A stretch of 64,000 bases of DNA, from NCBI GenBank assembly GCA_035551995.1, contig DASZME010000035.1:8495-72494 (forward strand). The letters are read 5' to 3'. The notes under the pieces were generated by a model, which had not been told where the DNA came from, ran no database searches, and was given only the letters and a program-made list of their open reading frames with translations. This document shows positions 52,011 to 61,358 of the stretch, in pieces; position 1 is the first letter of the stretch, and every line of letters starts with the position of its first letter. This stretch comes from RYN-428 sp035551995. GTDB taxonomy: Bacteria; Planctomycetota; Phycisphaerae; Tepidisphaerales; Tepidisphaeraceae. The position numbers and the translations under genes are program-made.

Positions 52011-53228
52011 TCAATCCGCGACCCCTAATTTCTGCGACTCTGCCTGTGTCGCGATTACCGTCGGGCGACCCTGCGGCGCGATCGGCGAAGGCTTCGCCGT
52101 TCCTTTGATCGCCAGCATGCGATCCAACGCCACCAGCGCCCATTTTCGGGTGGTTTCATCCACTTCGATCTGATTGACCACGCGCCCTTCCAGCAGATTT
52201 TCCATCGCCCAGCACAGATGCGGCAGATCGATCCGATACATCGTCGTGCACAAACACTGGCACTCGCTGAGCACCGTGATCTTCTGCTCGGGATGCGCGC
52301 GAGCCAGACGATTGATCAAATGGACTTCGGTGCCGATGGCCCATTCGCCGCCGGGCGGGGCGGCTTCGATGGTCTTCACGATGAACGCGGTGCTGCCGGC
52401 CATGTCGGCTTTCTGCACAACTTCCCAGCGGCATTCGGGATGCACGATCACCTTCATGTTCGGATGCCGCTGCCGCACCTGATCGACATGCTCGGGGCGG
52501 AATAGCTGATGTACCGAACAGTGGCCCTTCCATAAAACAAAATCGGCGCGATGCAGCGGCTCGGCTAGGCTGCCGCCAAGATCGTGACGCGGATCCCACA
52601 AGACCATGCGATCCAGCGGATAGCCCATCGAATAAGCCGTGTTGCGGCCAAGGTGTTGGTCGGGAAAGAAGAGAATTTTTCGCTTTTTCGCCGGCGCGAC
52701 GCCGTCCCCGGCGGAGGGCGAAGTCAGCGCCCACTCCAATACATTTCGGCAATTGCTGCTCGTACAGACGGCCCCGCCATGCTCGCCGACGAAGGATTTA
52801 ATGGCGGCGGAACTATTCATGTACGTGATCGGCACGATGGTCTGATCCGGGCAGGTCTCCTGTAATTGAGCCCAGCAATCCACGGTCTGATCGATATTCG
52901 CCATATCCGCCATCGAGCAACCGGCGCCCAGATCGGGAAGGATTACGCGGACATGCGGCGGCGTGAGGATGTCGGCTGATTCGGCCATGAAATGGACGCC
53001 GCAGAAGATGACATAGGCGGCGTTTTTCTGCTCGGCGGCACGCCGCGAAAGCTCAAAGCTGTCGCCGGTGAAATCGGCGAATTCGATCACGGCGTCCTGC
53101 TGATAGTGATGGCCGAGGATTACCAGCTTTTCCCCCAGCGCGTCCTTGGCCGATTGGACGCGAACGCGCAATTCCGCTTCGGTCAGCTCGTTGTAAATCG
53201 CCGGTAATGGCTGTTGCCAGATCTTCAT
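52011..53228 (-). CDS. nadA: Quinolinate synthase A
   Basis: 405 residues from ATG 53228, AAGGA upstream; the frame further upstream is not part of it. Three cluster-binding Cys positions are visible: 'GGAVCTSSNCRNVLEWA', 'WKGHCSVHQLF' and 'SECQCLCTTMYRIDLPHL'. Substrate His/Tyr regions are 'VILGHHYQQDAVIEFAD' and 'VHPECRWEVVQKADMAGST'. It makes quinolinate from iminoaspartate and dihydroxyacetone phosphate with a 4Fe-4S cluster, an early step to NAD. NadB and NadC are not in the window. The C-terminal ~45 residues are an extra tail. Confidence 0.95.
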   Translation of the reverse strand: MKIWQQPLPAIYNELTEAELRVRVQSAKDALGEKLVILGHHYQQDAVIEFADFTGDSFELSRRAAEQKNAAYVIFCGVHFMAESADILTPPHVRVILPDLGAGCSMADMANIDQTVDCWAQLQETCPDQTIVPITYMNSSAAIKSFVGEHGGAVCTSSNCRNVLEWALTSPSAGDGVAPAKKRKILFFPDQHLGRNTAYSMGYPLDRMVLWDPRHDLGGSLAEPLHRADFVLWKGHCSVHQLFRPEHVDQVRQRHPNMKVIVHPECRWEVVQKADMAGSTAFIVKTIEAAPPGGEWAIGTEVHLINRLARAHPEQKITVLSECQCLCTTMYRIDLPHLCWAMENLLEGRVVNQIEVDETTRKWALVALDRMLAIKGTAKPSPIAPQGRPTVIATQAESQKLGVAD

Positions 53229-53241
53229 CGAACGGTCCTTC

Positions 53242-53679
53242 CTACTGCGGCGGCGGCATGGACGGGAGCGTGACCGGTTGCGTCTTTGGCGCCCCTTCGG
53301 GAAACGCCGGCGTAATGTAAAGATCGCTGACTTGCGCCACGTCCGGCGGCGCGTCGCCATTGAGCCACTCGACGTCTTTCCACTGTTCGGCGTCGTTGGT
53401 CAACGGCATCGGGTGTTGCATCGGCCACTCGGAATCGGGGATCTTGTAGGTGCATTCGCCGAGCCAGGTCCACTTATCGAAGAGATCGCGAACGTGGACG
53501 TAGCGGTAACCGTCCTTATCGCCCATGTAGACGGCCCGATCGCCGAAGAATTGCACGTCGGCCGGTTTATCGACCTTCTGGGCCAGCTGATCCGCCGAGA
53601 TGCTTTGAGTGCACCCGGCGCCCATGAAAAGGATCAGGCCCGGAAGCGGAATCGCCGCGGTGAAAAGTCTCGATCTCAT
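53242..53679 (-). CDS. Hypothetical lipoprotein
   Basis: 145 residues, not recognised. The lipoprotein signal 'IPLPGLILFMGAGCTQS' has its lipobox Cys at ~23. The mature part has 'VQFFGDRAVYMGDKDGYRYV' and 'TWLGECTYKIPDSEWPMQH', followed by a Pro-rich tail. It ends 13 bases before the nadA ATG on the same strand, so co-transcription with nadA is possible. No function can be assigned. Confidence 0.6.
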   Translation of the reverse strand: MRSRLFTAAIPLPGLILFMGAGCTQSISADQLAQKVDKPADVQFFGDRAVYMGDKDGYRYVHVRDLFDKWTWLGECTYKIPDSEWPMQHPMPLTNDAEQWKDVEWLNGDAPPDVAQVSDLYITPAFPEGAPKTQPVTLPSMPPPQ

Positions 53680-53889
53680 GTCGGAACTTTAGCCGCGAGA
53701 ATGATCGCAGACCAGACCTCGGGCGCAATCGAGGCGAATGCCGTATTCTTGCTGCGTTGGCGAATCGTTTTTCGACGGGTAAATGATCGCGCGGTTTGCT
53801 TAAAGCGCCAGCGGATTTCTTGTTTCGTCGGCCAAGCGTCGTGACTGGCGACGGCGCGGACGGGCGCGGAGAAGGCGGGAGAGAAAACA

Positions 53890-54639
53890 CTATTTTCCAA
53901 GATCGATTTCCGTCACCGGTCCGTTGGCTGGGTCCGACGCCGCCGACGGAACCCGGCATGGATTGCCGCGACTGTCGGCGTTGGACGATTGATCGAGCGG
54001 CGTAACCACATGCGATCGGCCGGCGTGATGCGCCTGGCTCGCCACCCATACCACCCGCGCGGTCGCGGCCAGTATCGCGGCGGAAATGACGACGATCGCC
54101 AGGATGTGGCGATGCGCGAAGGCGCCGGCCCGGCGAATCTGCCAGCGCAGTTCGGCGACGCCGTTCAAGCGAAGCGTGCGGCCGCCGTACCTGCCCATGC
54201 GGGCAAGACAATCCTTGCACATGTAGCGGCCGAGATAATTTTGCAGTTGGCTTGCGTAGACCGGCACGCCGCATACCCGGCACGGCGCCCGCGGCGGGCG
54301 CTTGGGCGTTCCGATCGGAGTTTCGCCGCGCTCGAGGGCGATTTTCTTGTCGTAACGACGGCGGTTGTCGCGGTTGGACAAGACATCGTACGCCTGTTGG
54401 ATTTCCGCGAAGATTTGCGGATCGCCGACGCCGTCCACCGCCGTGTCCGGGTGGTACTGCAATGCCAGCGCGCGATGGGCGCCGCGGATCTGTTCGGACG
54501 AGGCGGTATGGGGAACGCCGAGAATATCGTAATGGTCGAGCTTGATCACGCTTGGGTCACCGGCTGATCGACTGGTCCTGTTTCGCATTGCCGCCCGTTC
54601 GCGTAAGATAATTGGCTCGGGCGACCCGTCAAACTTCAT
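53890..54639 (-). CDS. Membrane-anchored DnaJ-domain protein with zinc-ribbon
   Basis: 249 residues. J domain at ~35-98: 'DHYDILGVPHTASSEQIRGA', then 'ALQYHPDTAVDG' (HPD present) and 'AYDVLSNRDNRRRYDKK'. Next comes a small zinc-ribbon-like part: 'CRVCGVPVYASQLQNY' and 'CKDCLARMG' (C-x2-C twice). A membrane helix lies at ~180-200 ('HILAIVVISAAILAATA'). The J domain should stimulate an Hsp70; the zinc part and anchor suggest local recruitment. Divergent from kdsD with a 27-base gap. Confidence 0.88.
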   Translation of the reverse strand: MKFDGSPEPIILRERAAMRNRTSRSAGDPSVIKLDHYDILGVPHTASSEQIRGAHRALALQYHPDTAVDGVGDPQIFAEIQQAYDVLSNRDNRRRYDKKIALERGETPIGTPKRPPRAPCRVCGVPVYASQLQNYLGRYMCKDCLARMGRYGGRTLRLNGVAELRWQIRRAGAFAHRHILAIVVISAAILAATARVVWVASQAHHAGRSHVVTPLDQSSNADSRGNPCRVPSAASDPANGPVTEIDLGK

Positions 54640-54666
54640 TTATGGACCGCGACGGATCGCCACACG

Positions 54667-55653
54667 ATGAGCCAAGCCATTTTACAATTTGCCCGGCAAG
54701 CCCTTGAGACCGAAGCGGCGGCAGTACGCGGCATTGTACTGGACGACCAATTCATGCGCGCGGTTCGCCTGATTTTGGACTGCAACGGCTCGGTCCTTAC
54801 CAGTGGTATCGGCAAGGCCGGACACGTCGCGCGAAAATTGGCCGCCTCTTTCAGCTCTACCGGCAGCCCCAGCCACTTTTTAAGCCCCGCCGACGCGTTA
54901 CACGGCGATCTCGGCAGCATTCGCAAAGGCGATATCGTCGTCATCCTTTCCCACAGCGGCGAAAGTGACGAAATCTTGCGAATGCTCAGCGTCGTCAAAA
55001 AAATAGGAAACGTCGTCATCGCCGTCACGGCGACGGCCGATAATGCGCTGGCGCGATTCTCCGACGTCGTGCTGAAGCTTGGAAAAATCGAAGAGGCCTG
55101 CCCGCTGGGCCTGGCGCCCAGCGCCTCGACCACCGCCATGACCGCCCTGGGCGATGCGCTGTTTTTGTCCGTCATGAAAATGCGCAGCTTTTCGGCCGAT
55201 GAGTTTGCGCTTTATCATCCCGGCGGACAGTTGGGTCGAAAGATGATTCGCGTGAGAGAAGCGATGACGTTCAAGGTCGGGGAAAATCTGCCGGTCGCGA
55301 ATGATCGTTTGACGGTGGGGCAGGTATTACACGAGGTGAGCCGGATCAAACGCCGCAGCGGCGCCGTCGTGCTTGTGGATGACGCGGGAAAAATGACCGG
55401 CATTTTTTCCGACGGCGATCTTCGCCGGGTGATCACCGATAACGACGGCTCCGCTCTCCGCCAGCCGATCCGCGAGGTGATGACCCGCAACCCCAAGCGC
55501 ATCGGCGGGGACCAACTCGCCAGCGAGGCGATCGCCGTCATGCGGCAATACCGCATCGACGATCTGCCCGTCGTGGATGTACTCGATCGTCCGATCGGGA
55601 TCATCGATATTCAGGATTTGGTTGTGCTGCGAATGTTGGATGTGGAACCTTGA
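54667..55653 (+). CDS. kdsD: D-arabinose 5-phosphate isomerase (KdsD/KpsF/GutQ family)
   Basis: 328 residues. SIS domain (~40-180): 'VLTSGIGKAGHVARKLAASF', 'GSPSHFLSPADALHGDLGSI', 'VVILSHSGESDEILRML' (sugar-phosphate binding), then two CBS domains (~205-325; 'VREAMTF...NLPVANDRLTV', 'DDLPVVDVLDRPIGIIDIQD'). It converts ribulose-5-phosphate to arabinose-5-phosphate, the first step to Kdo. The next gene starts inside its last codons (TTGA overlap), linking Kdo synthesis to LPS transport. Confidence 0.94.
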   Translation: MSQAILQFARQALETEAAAVRGIVLDDQFMRAVRLILDCNGSVLTSGIGKAGHVARKLAASFSSTGSPSHFLSPADALHGDLGSIRKGDIVVILSHSGESDEILRMLSVVKKIGNVVIAVTATADNALARFSDVVLKLGKIEEACPLGLAPSASTTAMTALGDALFLSVMKMRSFSADEFALYHPGGQLGRKMIRVREAMTFKVGENLPVANDRLTVGQVLHEVSRIKRRSGAVVLVDDAGKMTGIFSDGDLRRVITDNDGSALRQPIREVMTRNPKRIGGDQLASEAIAVMRQYRIDDLPVVDVLDRPIGIIDIQDLVVLRMLDVEP

Positions 55654-58600
55654 GATCGATCCTGCTTGTCATTCTCTCGTTGGCCATCCTGGTTGGCTCG
55701 TTCGTCGTATATGCGCGGTACGAAACCAAAGGCGCGCACGCGGCCGATTTGTCCAAAATTTCCGTCCCTCCGCCTCCGCCGCCGAGGCCGGGGCAACTGA
55801 AGTCGGGCGTGATTAAAGAGGGCGAAAGCCCGTGGACGGAGGTATTCGACGAGGAGACCGGCGCCTTGAAAAACCGGTTCCGCGGCGACGAATACACCCC
55901 GCAGGACGACGGCGTTATTCTCGTCAAAAATCCCGTCGCGGAATTTTTCCTGCCCAACCACCAGAAGATGCGCCTGACCGGAACGACCGGCGAAATGGTC
56001 ATGCCCGAATCGCCCGGCGTGATGAAAACGTCCGCCACCGACCCGCCCCGCGGCGGAAGCCCAAATCGCGGCCGCATTCACGACTGCAAAATCGAGCTGT
56101 TCAATCTCTTCCCCGATTCCTCGTCGCAGCCCGACGAAACAATCTGGATGAACAACGCCCAATTCGACAACGAGACGATGCTGATCACCACCGAAGCCTA
56201 TAAGGACGGCGACCGGATGATTTCCGCCGACCAGGTTCACGTGAAAATGCGCGGCAAGAAATATGATTTCGACGGCCGCGGCTTGCGGCTTCGTTGGAAC
56301 GATAAAGACGGCCGACTGGAATTGCTGGAAGTCGCCCACGGCGAGGAGCTGGTGATCAAAGACGCGTCAGCCGTCTCGGGAACCTTAGCGCCCGGCGGCG
56401 CCAAGCGCATGCCGGCGCCGCAATCGGCTCAAGCGCCCGCCATCTCGCATTCGCCGGCGCCAATCGGGGTTGCGATATCGCGCCCGGCGAGCGTGATGAC
56501 GGCGGACAAAGACCGCCCGCGCGATGCTCTACCGCCGCTTGCGGTGATGCTTGCCGCGACGGATAAAGCATCGGCCGTCAACGCCGCCAGATCCGCGCCA
56601 AATCCGCCGCTCAAGACCAAACCCCCTTCGCCGCCGGTGCCTTATCTGGCGACGTTTTACGATAATGTTCGGATCGTTCAGGGGGAAGAAGCGCTCATCA
56701 CGGCCGAGCGGATGGACGTCGATTTCACGACGCGCAAAGATGCTCCGCCGCCGGCCGGCGCGCCGTCGGTCACGGGCCACGAGTCCGCGACGCGTCCCGC
56801 CGGCGCGACCGTTCGCCCACCGGCGCAGCCGGGCGTCCCGGCGCCGGCCCGCCCGCAGAGCGCCGCGCAGAAGTCCGCGGGCAAGCCCGCCGCGACACAG
56901 CCGGGCCCCCCGCCCGTGGTCATCTACTGGACGGGCAAACTCGCGATGTTCCCGGCAAAGGGAAATCGTCCGGCGGCGGCGGCGGGCGACGCGATCGTCG
57001 AACTGACCGGCAAGCCCGTCAACATCCGCAGATCGCCGCCGGCGCCTCAGGAGGGCGACGCCGTGCAGGCCGCCCGCGTCGTTTATCACACGGGCGACGG
57101 CAGCGTGAAGCTGTTTAATTCGCCGTCGGCGCCGAAGGTCATCATCAACAAGATCGTGAACGGGAAAATCGATCCGCAAACCACCGTCACGACCGACACG
57201 CTCGATTACGCGATCGACGCCAACGGCAGGAAATTCGCCGTCCTGACCGGGCCCGGCCACGCCCTGGCGCCGGTCGAATCCAGTGCCGAGAAACAGAGCA
57301 AGAATAAGAAGCCGAGCGATCAGAAAATGGATGTGCGCTGGACGAGGGGCGCGAAAGTTTATTTCGCGGCAAACGGTCAAAACGATCAGGCCGTCGAGCA
57401 CATGGACCTCGCCGGCGACGTTGACGTCAAGCATCCGCAACTGGCGATGCAGAGCCAGGCGCTGTCGCTCTTTTTTGAGCCGGCGCCAAAAACGCCCGCG
57501 GCGGTGCTCCCAGTCGCGGCCGGCGCGAAGCCCACGCCGAAAGAGAGTTCACAAGCCGAGTTGAAACGGGTGTTCGCCAGCGATGCGGTGCATTGCGTTC
57601 TTGCCGGGCAGAACGGAAAAAAGCAGACGATCGATTGCAGCACGCTCGAGATGCGCACGGCCAAGGCGCCCGATGGAAAGTTTTATGCGCGCACGGTCGA
57701 CGCCGAGGGGGCGGTGCATGCCTATGACGAGGATCAGGACCTCCGATCCGGCATCGTCCTCCTGACGCTCAAGCCCGCGAAGCCGCCGGCAAGCAAGGCT
57801 GGGCCGACCGCTTCAGGCGCCGGCGCGGCCAAAAAGATCGCCGCCACCCAAGGCACGGCCGATCCGGCCGAGGGCGGCGCCGTCGAATTGGAAAAAATGA
57901 TCGCGCGCCAGGACGTGCAGGTCATCAATAAAGAAGGCTCGCGCGCCACCGGTTCGGAATTGATCGTGACCACTTCCGAAGATGGCGCCAATCATGTCCG
58001 CCTGACCGGCGCCCCGCTCGCGTCGGTCATCGACGCCAAGAAGAACGTCGTCACCGGGCCGCTGATTACCGTCGATCCCAAAACCGGCATCGCGCACGTC
58101 ATCGGCGCCGGGAACATGCACATGCTCCAGGAACAAACCGACGGCTCCAAGCCTCGGCCGATGGATGTCGCATGGACCGATCGCGCCGACATGGACGGCG
58201 CCCAAAATCGCATGGATGTTTTGGGCGACGTAATCGTCAAAACGCTCGATACCGAGGGCGCCATGAACACCGCCACCGGCGATCGCGTTCATATTGACCT
58301 GGTAAAAAAAGCGCTTCCCGCGACCCGCCCGGCCCCGCGCGCGGCGGCGCAGCCCGCCGGGAAGGATAAGCCGGCGAATGGGATGCAGATGGACGTCATG
58401 AAGGACAAAGACGCCCGCACGATCACCATCACCGGCGCCAGCGCGAAAGTGAAATCCACCCTTGCCGGGAGCGACGGCGTGATCGTTCGGCAATTCGTCA
58501 TCATCGGTCCCAGGATCATCTATCAGCTTTTGGATTCCCCGGAATTACCGGCTAAAACGCTTTGGGTTCCATCGGCGGGGCAGATGTTCATGGGTGATCA

Positions 58601-59141
58601 TCGCCCGCCGGAGAAACCGAAGGCCGGCGCAAAAAAGGGCGACGAAGACGACACCGGCGGCCGGGGCGACACCGCGTTCAAATGGGAACGCCAACTGGTC
58701 TACAGCGAAGCCAGGCGCCAGGCCGTCATGACCGGCGACGTGATCATCGTGCATCAACCCGAAGGCAAAGAATCCGCCCAAGGTCCGGTGCGGATCAACG
58801 CCGACCAGGTAACGGCATGGTTTGACCCGATCAAGCCGGACGGTAAACCGGCGACGAAACCCGCCCGCGCGACGAGCGATCCGCAAACGTCCATGCAATT
58901 GAAGAATCTGACCGCCGACGGTCATGTGACGATCACCCGCGCCGCCTCGACGTTGACCGCCGACGCGGTGGAGTATGATCCCAGGACGCATTGGATGGTC
59001 GCTCACGGAACCGACACGGTCGACGCAAAATACGAGGACTCGCAGAATACCACCGCCTCAAAATCCGCTCACGACATGGCGTGGAATACGCAGACATGGA
59101 ACATCAAGGCTGCAGGTCCAAGACTCGTGAATCCCAGATAA
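55650..59141 (+). CDS. Giant LptC/OstA-like protein of the LPS transport machinery
   Basis: 1163 residues from a TTG at 55650 that overlaps the kdsD stop (TTGA). N-terminal membrane anchor ~3-22 ('ILLVILSLAILVGSFVVYA'), as in LptC. The body has many beta-type repeats reminiscent of LptA/OstA: 'ITAERMDVDF', 'AAGDAIVELTGKPVNIRR', 'DQAVEHMDLAGDVDVKHPQL', 'RMDVLGDVIVKTLDTEGAM' and 'VKNLTADGHVTITRA'-like blocks, with Pro/Ala-rich spacers. E. coli LptC is ~190 and LptA ~185 residues, so this is 3-6 times larger. Probably bridges inner and outer membranes for LPS. Function is inferred from fold-type repeats and the kdsD context. Confidence 0.75.
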   Translation: MRSILLVILSLAILVGSFVVYARYETKGAHAADLSKISVPPPPPPRPGQLKSGVIKEGESPWTEVFDEETGALKNRFRGDEYTPQDDGVILVKNPVAEFFLPNHQKMRLTGTTGEMVMPESPGVMKTSATDPPRGGSPNRGRIHDCKIELFNLFPDSSSQPDETIWMNNAQFDNETMLITTEAYKDGDRMISADQVHVKMRGKKYDFDGRGLRLRWNDKDGRLELLEVAHGEELVIKDASAVSGTLAPGGAKRMPAPQSAQAPAISHSPAPIGVAISRPASVMTADKDRPRDALPPLAVMLAATDKASAVNAARSAPNPPLKTKPPSPPVPYLATFYDNVRIVQGEEALITAERMDVDFTTRKDAPPPAGAPSVTGHESATRPAGATVRPPAQPGVPAPARPQSAAQKSAGKPAATQPGPPPVVIYWTGKLAMFPAKGNRPAAAAGDAIVELTGKPVNIRRSPPAPQEGDAVQAARVVYHTGDGSVKLFNSPSAPKVIINKIVNGKIDPQTTVTTDTLDYAIDANGRKFAVLTGPGHALAPVESSAEKQSKNKKPSDQKMDVRWTRGAKVYFAANGQNDQAVEHMDLAGDVDVKHPQLAMQSQALSLFFEPAPKTPAAVLPVAAGAKPTPKESSQAELKRVFASDAVHCVLAGQNGKKQTIDCSTLEMRTAKAPDGKFYARTVDAEGAVHAYDEDQDLRSGIVLLTLKPAKPPASKAGPTASGAGAAKKIAATQGTADPAEGGAVELEKMIARQDVQVINKEGSRATGSELIVTTSEDGANHVRLTGAPLASVIDAKKNVVTGPLITVDPKTGIAHVIGAGNMHMLQEQTDGSKPRPMDVAWTDRADMDGAQNRMDVLGDVIVKTLDTEGAMNTATGDRVHIDLVKKALPATRPAPRAAAQPAGKDKPANGMQMDVMKDKDARTITITGASAKVKSTLAGSDGVIVRQFVIIGPRIIYQLLDSPELPAKTLWVPSAGQMFMGDHRPPEKPKAGAKKGDEDDTGGRGDTAFKWERQLVYSEARRQAVMTGDVIIVHQPEGKESAQGPVRINADQVTAWFDPIKPDGKPATKPARATSDPQTSMQLKNLTADGHVTITRAASTLTADAVEYDPRTHWMVAHGTDTVDAKYEDSQNTTASKSAHDMAWNTQTWNIKAAGPRLVNPR

Positions 59142-59377
59142 TGAGCCTGTCCCTTTCGGTCCGAAAACGTCCGGATACATTTTGCAACAATCCGCTAGTG
59201 GTCCGTTCCTCTCGAAAGTGCGGGTAAATTGACCGTCTTGCCAACGCGGAAATGGGGTTCTGGCAAAAAAAGACGGCCACACCCGCCGGGGGCGATTGAC
59301 ATTCGCACGTCCGAACGGTTGTTTTCACATTTGTATTCCCTTGCAAATCGGCGACCGTTCCCATTAGGCTCATCGCC

Positions 59378-60190
59378 ATGAAATTCGGCCTCTGCAACGA
59401 AACCTATCAAGGCTGGGACTTTGCCGCGACATGTGACGATATCGCCGCCAGCGGCTACGCCGGCGTCGAGATCGCGCCTTTCACGCTTCACGAAGACCCG
59501 CGCGAATTGACGGAAAAATCAGCGGAGGAATTCGGCCGCATCGCGCGGGCCGCCGGATTGGAAGTGATCGGCCTGCACTGGCTCCTCGTCAAGCCGCCCG
59601 GCATGAACCTGACAACGCCGGACAATCGGGTCAGGTCCGCAACGGTCCAATTCGCGCGGCATCTGGCCCGTCTATGCGCGGCGATGGGCGGCACAATCAT
59701 GGTCTGGGGCAGTCCCAAACAACGCAATATTTGCGCAGAGGATAACCGTGAAGAAGCCGCCAGGCGCGCCAGCGACGCGATTCGGCAAGTGTGCGAGATC
59801 GCCGGTCCGCTTGGCGTCACCATCGCGATGGAACCGTTGACCACCGCCGAGACAAATTTCCTCACGAGCGCCGAAGAGACAATTCGCTTCATCAAGGCCG
59901 TCGATCATCCCGCATGCCGATTGCATCTGGACGTGAAAGCGATGAGCGCCGAAAGCAAGCCGATCCCGCAGATCATCAAGGAGAGCCAAAGCGTGCTGGC
60001 TCATTTCCACGCCAACGATCCGAACCTGCGCGGTCCGGGATTCGGCGACGTGAAGTTTGAGCCGATCGCGGGTGCGCTGCGCGAAGCGAGGTACAACGGA
60101 TATGTATCGGTGGAAGTTTTCGACTACACGCCGGACCCGCGGACGATCGCGCGGAAGAGCATCGAATATTTGCGAAAGGCGTTCGGGTGA
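59378..60190 (+). CDS. Sugar phosphate isomerase/epimerase (xylose isomerase-like TIM barrel)
   Basis: 270 residues. AP_endonuc_2-like pattern: 'MKFGLCNETYQGWDFAATCD', 'SGYAGVEIAPF', 'LEVIGLHWLLVKPPG', 'GVTIAMEPLTTAETNFL' (metal Glu), 'ACRLHLDVKAMSAE' (Asp/His), 'VLAHFHANDPNLRGPG' (H-x-N/D) and 'GYVSVEVFDYTPDP' (metal Glu). These enzymes epimerise or isomerise keto sugars (for example hydroxypyruvate isomerase-like, inosose or psicose). The substrate is not predictable. It stands 236 bases after the OstA-like gene. Confidence 0.88.
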   Translation: MKFGLCNETYQGWDFAATCDDIAASGYAGVEIAPFTLHEDPRELTEKSAEEFGRIARAAGLEVIGLHWLLVKPPGMNLTTPDNRVRSATVQFARHLARLCAAMGGTIMVWGSPKQRNICAEDNREEAARRASDAIRQVCEIAGPLGVTIAMEPLTTAETNFLTSAEETIRFIKAVDHPACRLHLDVKAMSAESKPIPQIIKESQSVLAHFHANDPNLRGPGFGDVKFEPIAGALREARYNGYVSVEVFDYTPDPRTIARKSIEYLRKAFG

Positions 60191-60317
60191 CGGCCTTGTG
60201 TGAATTCTCCTCCCGCGTTTGCCGGCGTTTGCGTCGCAATAAACGCGTGGCAAACGCCGCGCGCCCGGACTCGATAATGAGAATGAGAATGAAAAAGAAA
60301 ACGAGAAGAAACTGTTT

Positions 60318-60752
60318 CTACTGATCCGGCGTCGGTGGTTGTTCGTCGGCGTCCAGGTCGCCAATCTCATAATGCCCTTCCAGCACGGCCCCTCCGCCAA
60401 CGGCTAATGTTGGCGCCGTCACGTCTCCGCGAATGTCGGCCTCGGGGCTGACGAGAACCGGCCCATAGCTGAGGATGGCGCCTTTCACTTTTCCCCGGAC
60501 GATCAGGCCGCCGCAGGTGATGCGGTCGGTGATGACGTTTCCCTTTTTTTCGATGGTGACAATGCCGCAGGTTTCGATCACCCGCCGGGCCTGATACTCC
60601 TTAAAACGAAGATCCTCCAGCCGCAGCGATTTATTACAGTGACGACATGTGATCGTCATCGCTTTGCGGGCGACTTCCTGCGGCTTGCCGCAGTGCAAGC
60701 AGACGATCATCGCCCGGTCATCGGACGGGAGGTTGGAGTCAGCCGGTGGCAT
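60318..60752 (-). CDS. Bactofilin-like protein with N-terminal zinc-ribbon
   Basis: 144 residues. 'VCLHCGKPQEVARKAMTITC' plus 'RHCNKSLRLED' gives two C-x2-C pairs near the N-terminus, a zinc-ribbon. The rest ('GNVITDRITCGGLIVRGKVK', 'LVSPEADIRGDVTAPTLAVG', 'GGAVLEGHYEIGD') is the short right-handed beta-helix of bactofilins, which polymerise into cytoskeletal filaments. The zinc-ribbon fusion is unusual. Another bactofilin follows on the same strand upstream at 60936-61358. Confidence 0.82.
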   Translation of the reverse strand: MPPADSNLPSDDRAMIVCLHCGKPQEVARKAMTITCRHCNKSLRLEDLRFKEYQARRVIETCGIVTIEKKGNVITDRITCGGLIVRGKVKGAILSYGPVLVSPEADIRGDVTAPTLAVGGGAVLEGHYEIGDLDADEQPPTPDQ

Positions 60753-60772
60753 TCTCTACGCTAATCGCGAGG

Positions 60773-60922
60773 AAGGTGAGGGGTGAAGATGACAGGGTGA
60801 GGGGGTAAGGGGATGACAGGGTAATAATTGCTCCGATCAAATCACTTTCGCATTGCCCTTCACCTTGTCACCCTATCACCTTGTCATCCCCTCACCCTGT
60901 CACCTCTTCACCCCCTCACCTC
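60773..60922. repeat. Degenerate GGTGACA/GGTGAGG heptamer arrays in inverted order
   Basis: The left side reads GGTGAGG, GGTGAAG, GACAGGGTGAGG and GGATGACAGGGT. The right side reads their reverse complements in CACCTTGTCACC, TCACCTTGTCATC and CCTCACCCTGTCACC. The two sides are inverted about a ~25-base A/T-richer centre, the same design as the AGTTGNN arrays. They separate the two bactofilin genes. Confidence 0.7.
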
Positions 60923-60935
60923 ACAAACAAACTCA

Positions 60936-61358
60936 CTACTTATTCTGCCCCTGCCCCTGTGGCTGATGCGGCTGCGGCGGGGGCAGGCTGGGCTTCTTTT
61001 CCCCTGGCTTGGTCAGTTTGGTCACGTCGGGGCCGACGCTGACATGACCGGAGAATGCAGCCCCTTCTTCAACCACAAGTTTGGACGCGGTCAGATCGCC
61101 CTTGTAACGGGCCGAGGCCTTGAGCTCGATCCGGTCATTGGCGGAGAGATTTCCATCGACCTCACCTTCGACAATGATCGACCCGGCTTCGACGTCCGCG
61201 CCCATCTTGGCTTCCTTGGCGATGTGCAGCCGGCCCGGCGTGCTGATCTTGCCCTCGAAACGGCCTTGGAGGCGCATCCCTTTTTCGAAGCTCATTTCGC
61301 CTTTGAAACTGGCATCGGGGCCGAGAATAGTTGGGAATTCCTGATTGCCTTCCGCCAT
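60936..61358 (-). CDS. Bactofilin
   Basis: 140 residues from ATG 61358, with GGAGA upstream. The bactofilin core is visible: 'TILGPDASFKGEMSFEKGMR', 'LQGRFEGKISTPGRLHIAKE', 'AKMGADVEAGSIIVEGEVDG', 'NLSANDRIELKASARYKGDL' and 'TASKLVVEEGAAFSGHVSVG'. It is the regular 'GxxxGxxxAxxLxIxxxAxxxGD' beta-helix with a Pro/Gln-rich tail. It forms filaments that often organise cell shape or envelope enzymes. Partner gene at 60318 is similar but carries a zinc-ribbon. Confidence 0.92.
   Translation of the reverse strand: MAEGNQEFPTILGPDASFKGEMSFEKGMRLQGRFEGKISTPGRLHIAKEAKMGADVEAGSIIVEGEVDGNLSANDRIELKASARYKGDLTASKLVVEEGAAFSGHVSVGPDVTKLTKPGEKKPSLPPPQPHQPQGQGQNK

Noticed and set aside
59142..59377. Possible regulatory element upstream of the TIM-barrel isomerase
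   Set aside because: TTGACA at ~59296 has no convincing -10 at the right distance; nothing else stands out.
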